Position numbers and translations under genes: made by a program
Shown here: positions 1 to 6,358 of the stretch, piece after piece
How positions within the stretch are numbered: position 1 is the first letter of the stretch
Layout: each line of letters starts with the position of its first letter
Assembly: GCA_016762995.1 (NCBI GenBank)
Contig: JAESUT010000168.1
Coordinates: 1 to 20,697 of the forward strand
Reading direction: 5' to 3'
From: Gammaproteobacteria bacterium
GTDB lineage: Bacteria; Pseudomonadota; Gammaproteobacteria; Pseudomonadales; Pseudohongiellaceae
DNA: 20,697 nt
The notes under the pieces: model-generated
The model's database searches: none
Seen by the model: only the letters and a program-made list of their open reading frames with translations
Told to the model about the DNA's origin: nothing

Positions 1-320
1 CCGGCGCATCCGCCAAGATTATTCAGGCTAACTACATAGAAGAGGTTGGTATCAATTGCCTTGCCAGGCCCTATACAGCTGTCCCACCAACCGGGTTTAC
101 TATCACTCTCGCTATGATAACCGGCCACATGATGATCGCCGCTGAGTGCATGACAGACAAGAATGGCATTCGTCTTGTCATTATTGAGTTTTCCGTAGGT
201 CTCGACGACTAGCTCATACTCGGGCAATACTTTGCCGCTTCGAAGAGTTAACGGCTCATCGAATTTATAGACCTGTGGGGTAACGAGGCCAACTGAATCT
301 GTAGGCATTGAATCTGGCAT
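1..320 (-). CDS. metX: Homoserine O-acetyltransferase/succinyltransferase, N-terminal part (cut by window edge)
   Basis: This is an alpha/beta-hydrolase-fold acyltransferase that activates homoserine for methionine synthesis in the cytoplasm. Translating the minus strand from an ATG at 318-320 gives about 106 residues. They contain the family hallmarks: an [16 protein letters not shown] stretch (oxyanion region), then [15 protein letters not shown] and VVSLNNLGG. The nucleophile serine and the Asp/His of the triad lie beyond the window edge. A second in-frame ATG is at 306-308, and neither start has a strong Shine-Dalgarno. It is the last visible member of the minus-strand run yggS-proC-yggT-yggU-metX, an order also found in pseudomonads, where metW usually follows. 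Whether the acyl donor is acetyl-CoA or succinyl-CoA cannot be read from this fragment. Confidence 0.93.
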   Translation of the reverse strand, partial: MPDSMPTDSVGLVTPQVYKFDEPLTLRSGKVLPEYELVVETYGKLNNDKTNAILVCHALSGDHHVAGYHSESDSKPGWWDSCIGPGKAIDTNLFYVVSLNNLGGCA

Positions 321-372
321 TGCTTATGGCTATCGAAGCTTTCTCCGATCCTTTTATCTGAACTCTTTCTAA

Positions 373-387
373 CTAGCTTTTGGCTAG
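373..387. repeat. Small inverted repeat between yggU and metX
   Basis: The arms CTAGC (373-377) and GCTAG (383-387) flank a 5-nt loop in the 86-bp gap between yggU and metX. On the minus-strand transcript no U-tract follows, so it does not look like an intrinsic terminator. It may be chance; no function is claimed. Confidence 0.3.
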
Positions 388-406
388 CACTGTACTGGGT
401 TCTTTA

Positions 407-703
407 TTAAGAGAATGTATCCTTGGGTATTTCCAGCCCTGCGGGAACAGAGAGGGGTTTCTTAATGCGCAGTCTTTTATGTCGTCCCGTCTGTCCGCGA
501 ACTAGTGTAATAGCAGCCTGATTAGTATGAAATAGTTTCGCCAAAAATCGAATTAGTTGTGTGTTTGCTTTACCACCTGTTGGCGCTGCGGAGATTCTAA
601 TCTTCAGGTATTCGCCTACCGGCCCAACTATTCGGTCTTCGTTGGATTTAGGCTGAACGTTGCAGTTCAAGTATAAGGCTTCTTCTTCCCAACGATAGTA
701 CAT
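407..703 (-). CDS. yggU: UPF0235 / DUF167 family protein (YggU-like)
   Basis: This is a 98-residue member of the DUF167 (UPF0235) family, small cytoplasmic alpha/beta proteins of unknown biochemical function. Characteristic segments are VQPKSNEDRIVGPVGEYLKIRI near the middle of the N-terminal half, SAAPTGGKANTQLIRFLAKLF (the conserved PxxGKAN signature) at about residues 38-58, and VRGQTGRHKRLRI at about 69-80. The length is normal for the family. The ATG start at 703 has no clear Shine-Dalgarno. It follows yggT by 39 bp in the same direction, the usual pairing, which suggests co-transcription with yggT and proC. The family assignment is secure; the role is unknown. Confidence 0.9.
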   Translation of the reverse strand: MYYRWEEEALYLNCNVQPKSNEDRIVGPVGEYLKIRISAAPTGGKANTQLIRFLAKLFHTNQAAITLVRGQTGRHKRLRIKKPLSVPAGLEIPKDTFS

Positions 704-742
704 AGAATGAATTTCGAGTCAGTTAAGGTCTGCGTGAATTGT

Positions 743-1348
743 CTAAATTCCGATTATAACCATTGCATGCTGTTGATTGATGCCGAAGGTGGTAAGGATA
801 AAATTTTGAATTATCTGAATGGCTATGAAAATAAAGATAGGTGAAAAATCCATGCCACCCATTGAAGGGATTATTCTTCGCACTGGCGCCATTACCGGCT
901 CAGTCAATTGCCAAACCAAGAGCAGTAGCGGATGAGGATTCGTGCTGCCCGAAAACATCATAACAAACGACATTATGATTGATGCCAATATGGCGTAGTA
1001 ATAAATACTTACGATAAATAATACAACACCTACGAATGCCCAGGTAATGATATATCCGATGCCAGGAATAGTGCCGCCATAGAGAATAATCAACACACAG
1101 ATTGCTATAGCTTCTACGACGAAAGCCAATACGAGCGAGGAAAAATCAATGCCCTTGTAGCCAGGAATAAACGTTCGAAGAACTCGCACCATCGGGTCGG
1201 TAATTTTTATTACTGCCTGCGAAACGGGATTGTAGAAATCGGCCTTTGCAACTTGAAGTAAGAATCGAAGCAACACGGCAAGTATATAGATTCCTGTAAT
1301 GGTACTAAAAATTAGTGCTGCAGAGCTTCCCATAATGCCTATATCCAA
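743..1348 (-). CDS. yggT: YggT family integral membrane protein
   Basis: This is a 201-residue inner-membrane protein with two tandem YGGT repeats. Each repeat pairs hydrophobic helices with a short conserved stretch: NPVSQAVIKITDPMVRVLR followed by IPGYKGIDFSS in the first (about residues 40-71), and LLVWQLTEPVMAPVRRIIPS followed by GGMDFSP in the second (about 143-170). About four to six hydrophobic segments are visible. The family has been linked to osmotic stress tolerance and, in some bacteria and plastids, to membrane or division organisation, but its molecular function is not settled. It lies 70 bp downstream of proC and upstream of yggU, the standard order. The ATG start at 1348 gives the expected length. 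Confidence 0.92.
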   Translation of the reverse strand: MDIGIMGSSAALIFSTITGIYILAVLLRFLLQVAKADFYNPVSQAVIKITDPMVRVLRTFIPGYKGIDFSSLVLAFVVEAIAICVLIILYGGTIPGIGYIITWAFVGVVLFIVSIYYYAILASIIMSFVMMFSGSTNPHPLLLLVWQLTEPVMAPVRRIIPSMGGMDFSPIFIFIAIQIIQNFILTTFGINQQHAMVIIGI

Positions 1349-1418
1349 ATGTTGTAAAGATTATTTAATGCTAATTAAAGAAACAGTTGTTCAATATAAA
1401 AATGCTGGTTAATGCAAA

Positions 1419-2246
1419 CTACGTGCTCTCGGTTTCTTTGGCCAGTTCTACAGAGCGTGTTCTGGCTGCGTTAAGGGCTTTTGCAACCAAGCCTCTAAGA
1501 TCGCCATTTTCAAATTGTAAGATTGCTTGTTCAGTGGTTCCACCAGGCGAGGTGACGTTGCGCCGCAACGTGGCAATATCGTCTTTGCTGTGCTGCGCGA
1601 GCGCAGCAGCACCGGCAGCCGTGTGATAGGTGAGTGCTCGTGCTAAATCCTCACTCAGCCCCATCTCCTTCGCTGTTTCCTGCATAGCTTCCATAAACAG
1701 GAAGAAATAAGCGGGCCCACTGCCGGAAACTGCTGTAACAATGTCGATGTCTGAATCGGCATCAACCCAAGCGACAAAGCCGACGGCACTAATAATCTCC
1801 TGAGCGAGTTGCTTTTGCTCTTCGGTAACCGCGCCATTAGCAAATAACCCGCTTGCACCCATGCCAACGAGGGCAGGCGTATTTGGCATACAGCGAACGA
1901 TAGCAGCGGCTTCGCCAAACCAACTCTCTAAATGAGCAGTGGTAATGCCTGCGGCAATCGATATCAGTAGCACTTCATGATCATCTGTTAAGTCTGCCGA
2001 TAATGCTCTGCAGACATCCCGCATCACCTGGGGCTTAACGGCAAGCACGATCACATTGACGTTATTTGCTATGTCATTATTGCTGCCAGTTTGTATAGAG
2101 CAGTCCCTAGCAAGTAGCGCCAGCTTGCTATCGTCGAGATCGCTGGCCCAAATATTCTCAGGATTAGTGCCTTTGGCGATAAGGCCGCGAATGAGGCCAT
2201 TGGCCATATTCCCGGCGCCAATAAAACCAATTTTAGTACTTTTCAA
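1419..2246 (-). CDS. proC: Pyrroline-5-carboxylate reductase
   Basis: This enzyme catalyses the last step of proline synthesis, NAD(P)H-dependent reduction of 1-pyrroline-5-carboxylate in the cytoplasm. The 275 residues open with the Rossmann motif IGFIGAGNMANGLIRGL (residues 6-22). The C-terminal dimerisation and active-site half has SGSGPAYFFLFMEAM (about 173-187) and the signature RRNVTSPGGTTEQAI (about 228-242). The length is typical. The start codon is TTG (2244-2246): it has a good AGGGAG Shine-Dalgarno at 2252-2257 with 5-nt spacing, and the glycine motif begins at the usual distance. In pseudomonads yggS is immediately upstream; here a 199-bp gap with a perfect dyad separates them, so proC may have its own expression control. 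Confidence 0.96.
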   Translation of the reverse strand: MKSTKIGFIGAGNMANGLIRGLIAKGTNPENIWASDLDDSKLALLARDCSIQTGSNNDIANNVNVIVLAVKPQVMRDVCRALSADLTDDHEVLLISIAAGITTAHLESWFGEAAAIVRCMPNTPALVGMGASGLFANGAVTEEQKQLAQEIISAVGFVAWVDADSDIDIVTAVSGSGPAYFFLFMEAMQETAKEMGLSEDLARALTYHTAAGAAALAQHSKDDIATLRRNVTSPGGTTEQAILQFENGDLRGLVAKALNAARTRSVELAKETEST

Positions 2247-2330
2247 AATTTCTCCCTGGCCTGATCCGAATGCTATTGCTGCTTAGGAAGTATACGTAGA
2301 ACAGCCTCGTATTCTAGCGCATTTTTCTGG

Positions 2331-2397
2331 CCTTCTTTAATTAATCTATACCGAAAAGTCATGGATGGCCTTTCTGGTATAGATTAATTAAAGAAGG
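2331..2397. repeat. Perfect 22-bp inverted repeat between yggS and proC
   Basis: The left arm (2331-2352) and right arm (2376-2397) are exact reverse complements over 22 bp, around a 23-nt spacer. The arms run from CCTTC at the outer end through TTTAATTAATC to TATACC at the inner end. With one mismatch the pairing extends outward to 2326 and 2402, and AAAG (2355-2358) can pair with CTTT (2370-2373) within the spacer. It lies in the 199-bp gap between yggS and proC, both minus strand. Neither side has a following U-tract, so a simple intrinsic terminator is unlikely. It could be an RNA hairpin that protects or separates messages, a miniature mobile element, or a protein-binding dyad. Confidence 0.9.
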
Positions 2398-2445
2398 GCA
2401 GATAACTAGTTTGCTCGGAGTTACAGTGCAATAGGGAACGCTAAG

Positions 2446-3129
2446 CTAGCTGCGCATACCGAATAGGGTAGTACCGATTCGAATAAGCGTGGAACCCTCA
2501 GCAATGGCGGCCTCAAAATCATTGCTCATACCCATCGACAATGTATCGAACTGCGCGTAGCGCGGCTTGAGCCGAGAGTACTCTTGCGCTAATGTCTGAA
2601 ACGATCGGCGCTGCGACTCTAGGTCTAGCAGAGCTGCTGGAATGGCCATTAGGCCGCGTAGTTTGAGATTTGGCAATGCTTCTATGCTATCGCAGAGCGC
2701 CTCTGCGTCATCTAACTCGATGCCAGATTTGCTCGCCTCTTGGGAGAGGTTTATTTGTACACAGACATTTAGCTTCGCTGCCGAGGGCTCTCGTTGATCG
2801 CTGAGGCGTTGAGCGACTTTTAAGCGATCGATGCTGTGTACCCATTGAAAATTTTTGGCTATAGCTTTAGTTTTATTCGACTGGATAGGGCCTATGAAGT
2901 GCCAGTTTAGCCGCTTTGAAGATAAATGCTGGATTTTATCCAGTGCTTCTTGCAGATAATTTTCGCCAAAGTCCTCAATGCCGGCCTCATTGGCCGCGAT
3001 AATGCTCTCTACAGAGTGCCGCTTGCTGACAGCCAACAATTTCACGCTACCTGCGCTGCGCTCATACTGGCGTTCATACCGTTGCAACCGGTCTCTTAAC
3101 TGCTCAATATTTTCTGCTATGGTGGTCAC
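2446..3129 (-). CDS. yggS: PLP homeostasis protein, YggS/PROSC family
   Basis: This is a 227-residue fold-type III pyridoxal-phosphate-binding protein that buffers PLP and affects amino-acid metabolism; the family lacks clear catalytic activity. The PLP lysine is K36 in LLAVSKRHSV. Other family segments are EDFGENYLQEA (about 52-62), WHFIGPIQSNKTKAIA (about 76-91), the phosphate-binding SMGMSNDFEAAIAEGST (about 198-214) and RIGTTLFG at the C-terminus. The start codon is GTG (3127-3129); there is no in-frame ATG nearby and no obvious Shine-Dalgarno, but the N-terminus matches the family. It is divergent from pilT across a 201-bp gap, the arrangement also seen in Pseudomonas. Confidence 0.94.
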   Translation of the reverse strand: MTTIAENIEQLRDRLQRYERQYERSAGSVKLLAVSKRHSVESIIAANEAGIEDFGENYLQEALDKIQHLSSKRLNWHFIGPIQSNKTKAIAKNFQWVHSIDRLKVAQRLSDQREPSAAKLNVCVQINLSQEASKSGIELDDAEALCDSIEALPNLKLRGLMAIPAALLDLESQRRSFQTLAQEYSRLKPRYAQFDTLSMGMSNDFEAAIAEGSTLIRIGTTLFGMRS

Positions 3130-3184
3130 GTTTTGATATGGATTATGCGCTAGCTAGGTATGGGATATTCTTTACAGGACAGGT

Positions 3185-3213
3185 ACTATAGGTGAGCTTG
3201 TGACTATTGGCTA
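3185..3213 (-). promoter_or_regulatory. Candidate sigma-70 promoter for yggS
   Basis: Read on the minus strand, a -35-like TAGCCA (3208-3213) lies 17 bp from a -10-like TATAGT (3185-3190). The predicted transcript would start about 50 nt before the yggS GTG. The -35 matches consensus at four of six positions and the -10 at five of six. The match is weak to moderate and is based on sequence alone. Confidence 0.35.
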
Positions 3214-3283
3214 GTGGTATCAGGGCTCTGAGTCGGTTACCAAAATATTGATAGATGAGGCTAGAGCTAGAAGCTCACACTAG

Positions 3284-3312
3284 TTTAGCTCCGAAAATAG
3301 AACAACTATAAA
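3284..3312 (+). promoter_or_regulatory. Weak candidate promoter for pilT
   Basis: A TTTAGC hexamer (3284-3289) is 17 bp from TATAAA (3307-3312). The -10 is good but the -35 is poor, and the transcript would begin almost at the Shine-Dalgarno AGGAAG (3321-3326), leaving a leader of only about a dozen bases. The true promoter may lie elsewhere in the 3130-3330 gap, where nothing else stands out. Confidence 0.25.
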
Positions 3313-3330
3313 AAGCGGTAAGGAAGACAC

Positions 3331-4365
3331 ATGGATATTACAGAACTACTCGGATTCAGTGTGAAACAAGGCGCGTCGGATCTACATATTACGGCTGGCA
3401 TGCCGCCACTCATTCGTGTTGATGGCGATATCCGCCGAATCAACGTGCCGGAAATGGATCACAAAGAAGTCCACTCGCTGATTTATGAAATCATGAATGA
3501 TAAACAGCGGAAAGACTACGAAGAATTTCTGGAAACCGACTTCTCGTTTGAAGTTCCAAATCTTGCTCGCTTTCGTGTAAATGCCTTTATGCAAAATCGC
3601 GGTTCTGCTGCCGTATTTCGTACTATTCCCTCTAAGGTCTTGAATATGGAGCAGTTGGGCATGGGCGAAATCTTCAGAAAGATTTCCGATGTGCCTCGCG
3701 GTCTGGTGGTAGTAACGGGGCCAACAGGATCAGGCAAAAGTACAACGCTCGCGGCCATGGTTGATTATATCAATGAGACCAAGTACGAGCATATTCTCAC
3801 TATTGAAGATCCGATCGAATTTGTTCATCAGAGCAAGAAATGCCTAGTGAATCAGCGCGAAGTGCACAGAGATACACATGGCTTTAACGAAGCACTACGC
3901 TCTGCACTTCGTGAAGACCCCGATATCATTCTTGTTGGTGAGCTACGAGATTTGGAAACGATTCGGCTAGCATTGACTGCCGCTGAAACGGGTCATCTAG
4001 TTTTTGGCACTCTGCATACGACCTCAGCAGCGAAAACGATCGACAGAGTTATCGATGTATTTCCAGCGGCAGAAAAAGACATGGTTAGATCTATGTTGTC
4101 CGAATCGTTGCAAGCGGTTATTTCACAAACTTTGTTGAAGAAGCCTGGCGGCGGTCGAGTTGCCGCGCATGAAATAATGATGGGCACTTCGGCAATCCGT
4201 AATTTGATTCGCGAAGGCAAGGTTGCACAGATGTACTCAGCGATTCAAACAGGTGCCAATGTAGGAATGCAGACTCTAGATCAATGCCTGAAAGATCTAT
4301 TGGCGAAAGGCATGATCAGCAGAGAAGAAGCGAAATTGAAGGCGAAGATGCCTGATTCCTTCTGA
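3331..4365 (+). CDS. pilT: Type IV pilus retraction ATPase PilT
   Basis: PilT is the hexameric cytoplasmic ATPase that depolymerises type IV pili and so powers twitching motility and DNA uptake. The 344 residues match the usual length. Visible motifs are Walker A GPTGSGKST (130-138), the Asp box around TIEDPIEF (157-164), Walker B with catalytic Glu in DPDIILVGELRD (196-207, E204), the His box GHLVFGTLHTTSA (221-233) and the PilT-specific AIRNLIRE (288-295), which is needed for retraction and separates PilT from PilB-type ATPases. An AGGAAG Shine-Dalgarno sits 4 nt before the ATG. It is divergent from yggS as in Pseudomonas, but the usual downstream partner pilU is absent: convergent ruvX follows 14 bp later. 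Confidence 0.97.
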   Translation: MDITELLGFSVKQGASDLHITAGMPPLIRVDGDIRRINVPEMDHKEVHSLIYEIMNDKQRKDYEEFLETDFSFEVPNLARFRVNAFMQNRGSAAVFRTIPSKVLNMEQLGMGEIFRKISDVPRGLVVVTGPTGSGKSTTLAAMVDYINETKYEHILTIEDPIEFVHQSKKCLVNQREVHRDTHGFNEALRSALREDPDIILVGELRDLETIRLALTAAETGHLVFGTLHTTSAAKTIDRVIDVFPAAEKDMVRSMLSESLQAVISQTLLKKPGGGRVAAHEIMMGTSAIRNLIREGKVAQMYSAIQTGANVGMQTLDQCLKDLLAKGMISREEAKLKAKMPDSF

Positions 4366-4366
4366 G

Positions 4367-4391
4367 CGTAGTGGGCTGCCTACGTTTTTTT
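4367..4391 (+). terminator. Intrinsic terminator of pilT, overlapping the ruvX 3' end
   Basis: CGTAG (4367-4371) pairs with CTACG (4380-4384) around an 8-nt loop, followed by seven T (4385-4391). It starts just after the pilT stop codon and its right arm and T-tract lie inside the last codons of ruvX. The stem is short, so the strength is uncertain. Confidence 0.6.
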
Positions 4392-4838
4392 GCTGGCAGC
4401 CAATTCCGAAAACCAATTCTCTAAAATAACCTGAGCTGCTATATCATCTATAGCAGCTCTTTTTTTTGCGCCCTTGTTTTCTTCGAGCCACCGTTCGGTG
4501 GCTTCAACTGAAGATAGGCGTTCGTCCATCCCATAGATTGGTTTGTGAAAACGACCGTTCAAGCGGTTTGCAAATTTAATGGCTCGTACCATGAGCCCGC
4601 TCTCACTGCCATCGAGGTTATAGGGAATACCCACTACAAAAACACTAGGTTTCCATTCACTAATTAAAGTTTCTATCTGGCCCCAGTCCGGAATGCCATC
4701 TTTCGCCTTCAATACACAGACCCGTCGGGCAGTGCCGGTGAGGCTCTGACCGAATGCGACGCCAATGCGCTGCGTGCCGTAGTCAAATCCAAGCGCGGAG
4801 AGTGGTTCGTTGTTATTGGGGAAGCTGTCGAGGATCAC
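4380..4838 (-). CDS. ruvX: Putative pre-16S rRNA nuclease / Holliday junction resolvase-like protein (YqgF/RuvX)
   Basis: This is an RNase H-fold nuclease family protein of 152 residues, proposed to trim the 5' end of pre-16S rRNA and historically annotated as a putative Holliday junction resolvase. Acidic motifs are visible: ALGFDYGTQRIGVAFG with D19, the GMDERLSSVEA motif (103-113, E106), and AIDDIAA with D131/D132. VVGIPYNLDGSES (68-80) is also typical. The start is GTG (4836-4838), 12 nt after the yqgE stop and without a clear Shine-Dalgarno; no suitable in-frame ATG exists before the DYG motif, so translation may be coupled to yqgE. The stop is TAG at 4380-4382, inside the pilT terminator. 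Confidence 0.93.
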   Translation of the reverse strand: MILDSFPNNNEPLSALGFDYGTQRIGVAFGQSLTGTARRVCVLKAKDGIPDWGQIETLISEWKPSVFVVGIPYNLDGSESGLMVRAIKFANRLNGRFHKPIYGMDERLSSVEATERWLEENKGAKKRAAIDDIAAQVILENWFSELAASKKT

Positions 4839-4850
4839 GAATAAACCAGT

Positions 4851-5429
4851 TTAAGAATGGCCGGCGGCAGGAGCAAGCTGTTGCAAATTAACGCCCAGAA
4901 TAGAGGCCGCACGCTGTGTTTTATTTTCATAGTCGCTAGAGAATATCAGGGCGGGATCAGCGGGCACGGTAAGCCAAGTATTGGCAATTATCTCGCGCTC
5001 CAGTTGGCCCGCCTCCCAGCCCGCACAGCCTAGTGCGATAAGGTAATTTTCGGGCCCGTTACCGCTTGCGATATCTTCAAGGATAGATTTCGATGTGCAG
5101 ATACTGATCTCTTCGGTTACTGCTACCGATGACTCCCAGTTCTTTTCAGCGTTATGAATGATGAAGCCCTTGTCTCGTTCTACGGGGCCACCGGCTAGTA
5201 CCGCTTCTTCCCGAAAGGGGCCTTCCTCGATGTTGCACTCGATCCCTAATTCGTCGAATATATCCGCAACACAGGCTTCCAATGGTTTGTTGATGACGAT
5301 ACCTAGCGCACCTTCATCGTTGTGTTTCCAGAGATAGGTAACGGTGTTGGCGAAATAGGAATCTTCCATCTGTGGCATCGCGATTAGGAACTGATTCTCT
5401 AGGTAACTTGGGCTATTTATATTAGTCAT
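4851..5429 (-). CDS. yqgE: UPF0301 family protein YqgE/AlgH
   Basis: This is a 192-residue cytoplasmic protein of the UPF0301 (YqgE/AlgH) family. AlgH was named for an effect on alginate in Pseudomonas, but its molecular function is unknown. Characteristic segments are NQFLIAMPQMEDSYFANTV near the N-terminus, GALGIVINKPLE (about 41-52), VLAGGPVERDKGFIIH (about 77-92) and LIALGCAGWEAGQLEREI (about 130-147). The length is normal. The ATG at 5427-5429 has only a weak AAGAA upstream. It sits between tonB (25 bp upstream) and ruvX (12 bp downstream), a conserved gammaproteobacterial pairing, so the four genes gshB-tonB-yqgE-ruvX probably form one transcription unit. Confidence 0.93.
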   Translation of the reverse strand: MTNINSPSYLENQFLIAMPQMEDSYFANTVTYLWKHNDEGALGIVINKPLEACVADIFDELGIECNIEEGPFREEAVLAGGPVERDKGFIIHNAEKNWESSVAVTEEISICTSKSILEDIASGNGPENYLIALGCAGWEAGQLEREIIANTWLTVPADPALIFSSDYENKTQRAASILGVNLQQLAPAAGHS

Positions 5430-5454
5430 TTCTTGGAATGGTAGTGAGTGATAG

Positions 5455-6330
5455 TTAGAAACTGGTTAGTGCATTTCCTTCGTGGAAGCGCCATGTTCGT
5501 ATGATTTCCAGTATATCAGCTTCGGCGCGCATTGCCTCTGGGAAAGGATCGAATGGGGCAGCCATGTTGACAATCTGGACGGCAGCTTGATCTAGGAGGT
5601 CATGCCCAGAGGACTTCAATATTTGAATTTCAGAGATCTCGCCATTTGGAAACAGAGCAACTAGCATTCTGAGGCTTCCGTAGAGCTGCTGCCGCCTTGC
5701 TGCAATTGGGTAATTGAGATTGCCTACAGCTTCGATTCTTCTGCGCCAGCTGTCCAAATAGAGTGCGTCGTGGCTCTTCTTTGTCGAAGCGGAAGAGATT
5801 GTGTATTTCCTAGGTCGTTTTGCATAGGCTTGGCGTTGTAGATCGAGTTGCGCTTGTAGACTTGCAATAGCAAGGCTTAGGTCGTCCGGGGTGAATTCTT
5901 CGGGCAGAGGTTTCTCGTTTTCGGGCTCAATTTCATCAAGTTGCTGCTGCACCTGTTGCTGATTCTGAATCGAAGAGATTATGGACGCGTCTCGCGCCTC
6001 TGCTTCGGTTACGGTCTCTGGCGCCTGTGGAATCGGAACAACTTCCTGAATCACTTCGTCATTGAAGTCAGACTTAAAGGGAGTGCTAGGTGCGGCAGCG
6101 CTGTCGAGTGTGCCGCTGCCTATTTGATTTTCCTGTGCTAGAAAATCAGCCTCGTCAGGAGCGAATTCGCTCCTGTACTGTGCCATGGTAATTTCGAGAG
6201 CGGGTTCGCTATTCAATTCTTCAAGGTAGGTAAAACCGACACCCAGAATTATTATTGCGTGAACACAAACCGAGAGAAATACAGTAAAGCCAAAACGCTC
6301 TCGGCTAAGGTCCTCATCGCTTGTTACCAT
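5455..6330 (-). CDS. TonB-family energy transducer
   Basis: This 291-residue periplasm-spanning protein couples the proton-motive force to outer-membrane or envelope partners. The N-terminus has a short cytoplasmic tail, then one membrane helix (about 13-36) carrying the SxxxH motif (S20, H24) that TonB uses with ExbB/ExbD. A Glu/Gln/Pro-containing periplasmic linker follows (about 40-190), less proline-rich than classical TonB. The C-terminal TonB domain (about 195-285) includes YPIAARRQQLYGSLRMLVAL, NGEISEIQILKSSGHDLLDQ and a closing IIRTWRF. A GAGG Shine-Dalgarno lies 7 nt before the ATG. In Pseudomonas aeruginosa the TonB in this gshB-yqgE slot is TonB3, reported to be needed for normal twitching; that role here is inference. 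No exbB/exbD is adjacent. Confidence 0.9.
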   Translation of the reverse strand: MVTSDEDLSRERFGFTVFLSVCVHAIIILGVGFTYLEELNSEPALEITMAQYRSEFAPDEADFLAQENQIGSGTLDSAAAPSTPFKSDFNDEVIQEVVPIPQAPETVTEAEARDASIISSIQNQQQVQQQLDEIEPENEKPLPEEFTPDDLSLAIASLQAQLDLQRQAYAKRPRKYTISSASTKKSHDALYLDSWRRRIEAVGNLNYPIAARRQQLYGSLRMLVALFPNGEISEIQILKSSGHDLLDQAAVQIVNMAAPFDPFPEAMRAEADILEIIRTWRFHEGNALTSF

Positions 6331-6358
6331 GAATACGCCTCATTGGGCCTTGCTGTTA

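Noticed and set aside
321..406. SAM riboswitch or other leader before metX
   Set aside because: The 86-bp gap is too short and shows only one 5-bp dyad; no riboswitch motif is recognisable.
1655..1918. Minus-strand open frame within proC
   Set aside because: It is an alternate frame of a gene with all ProC signatures.
2331..2397. Calling the 22-bp dyad an intrinsic terminator
   Set aside because: No T-tract follows it in either direction and the stem is AT-rich at its core; it is reported as a repeat of unknown role.
3130..3330. Extra small gene between yggS and pilT
   Set aside because: Short frames there have no ribosome site or recognisable product; only weak promoter-like sites were found.
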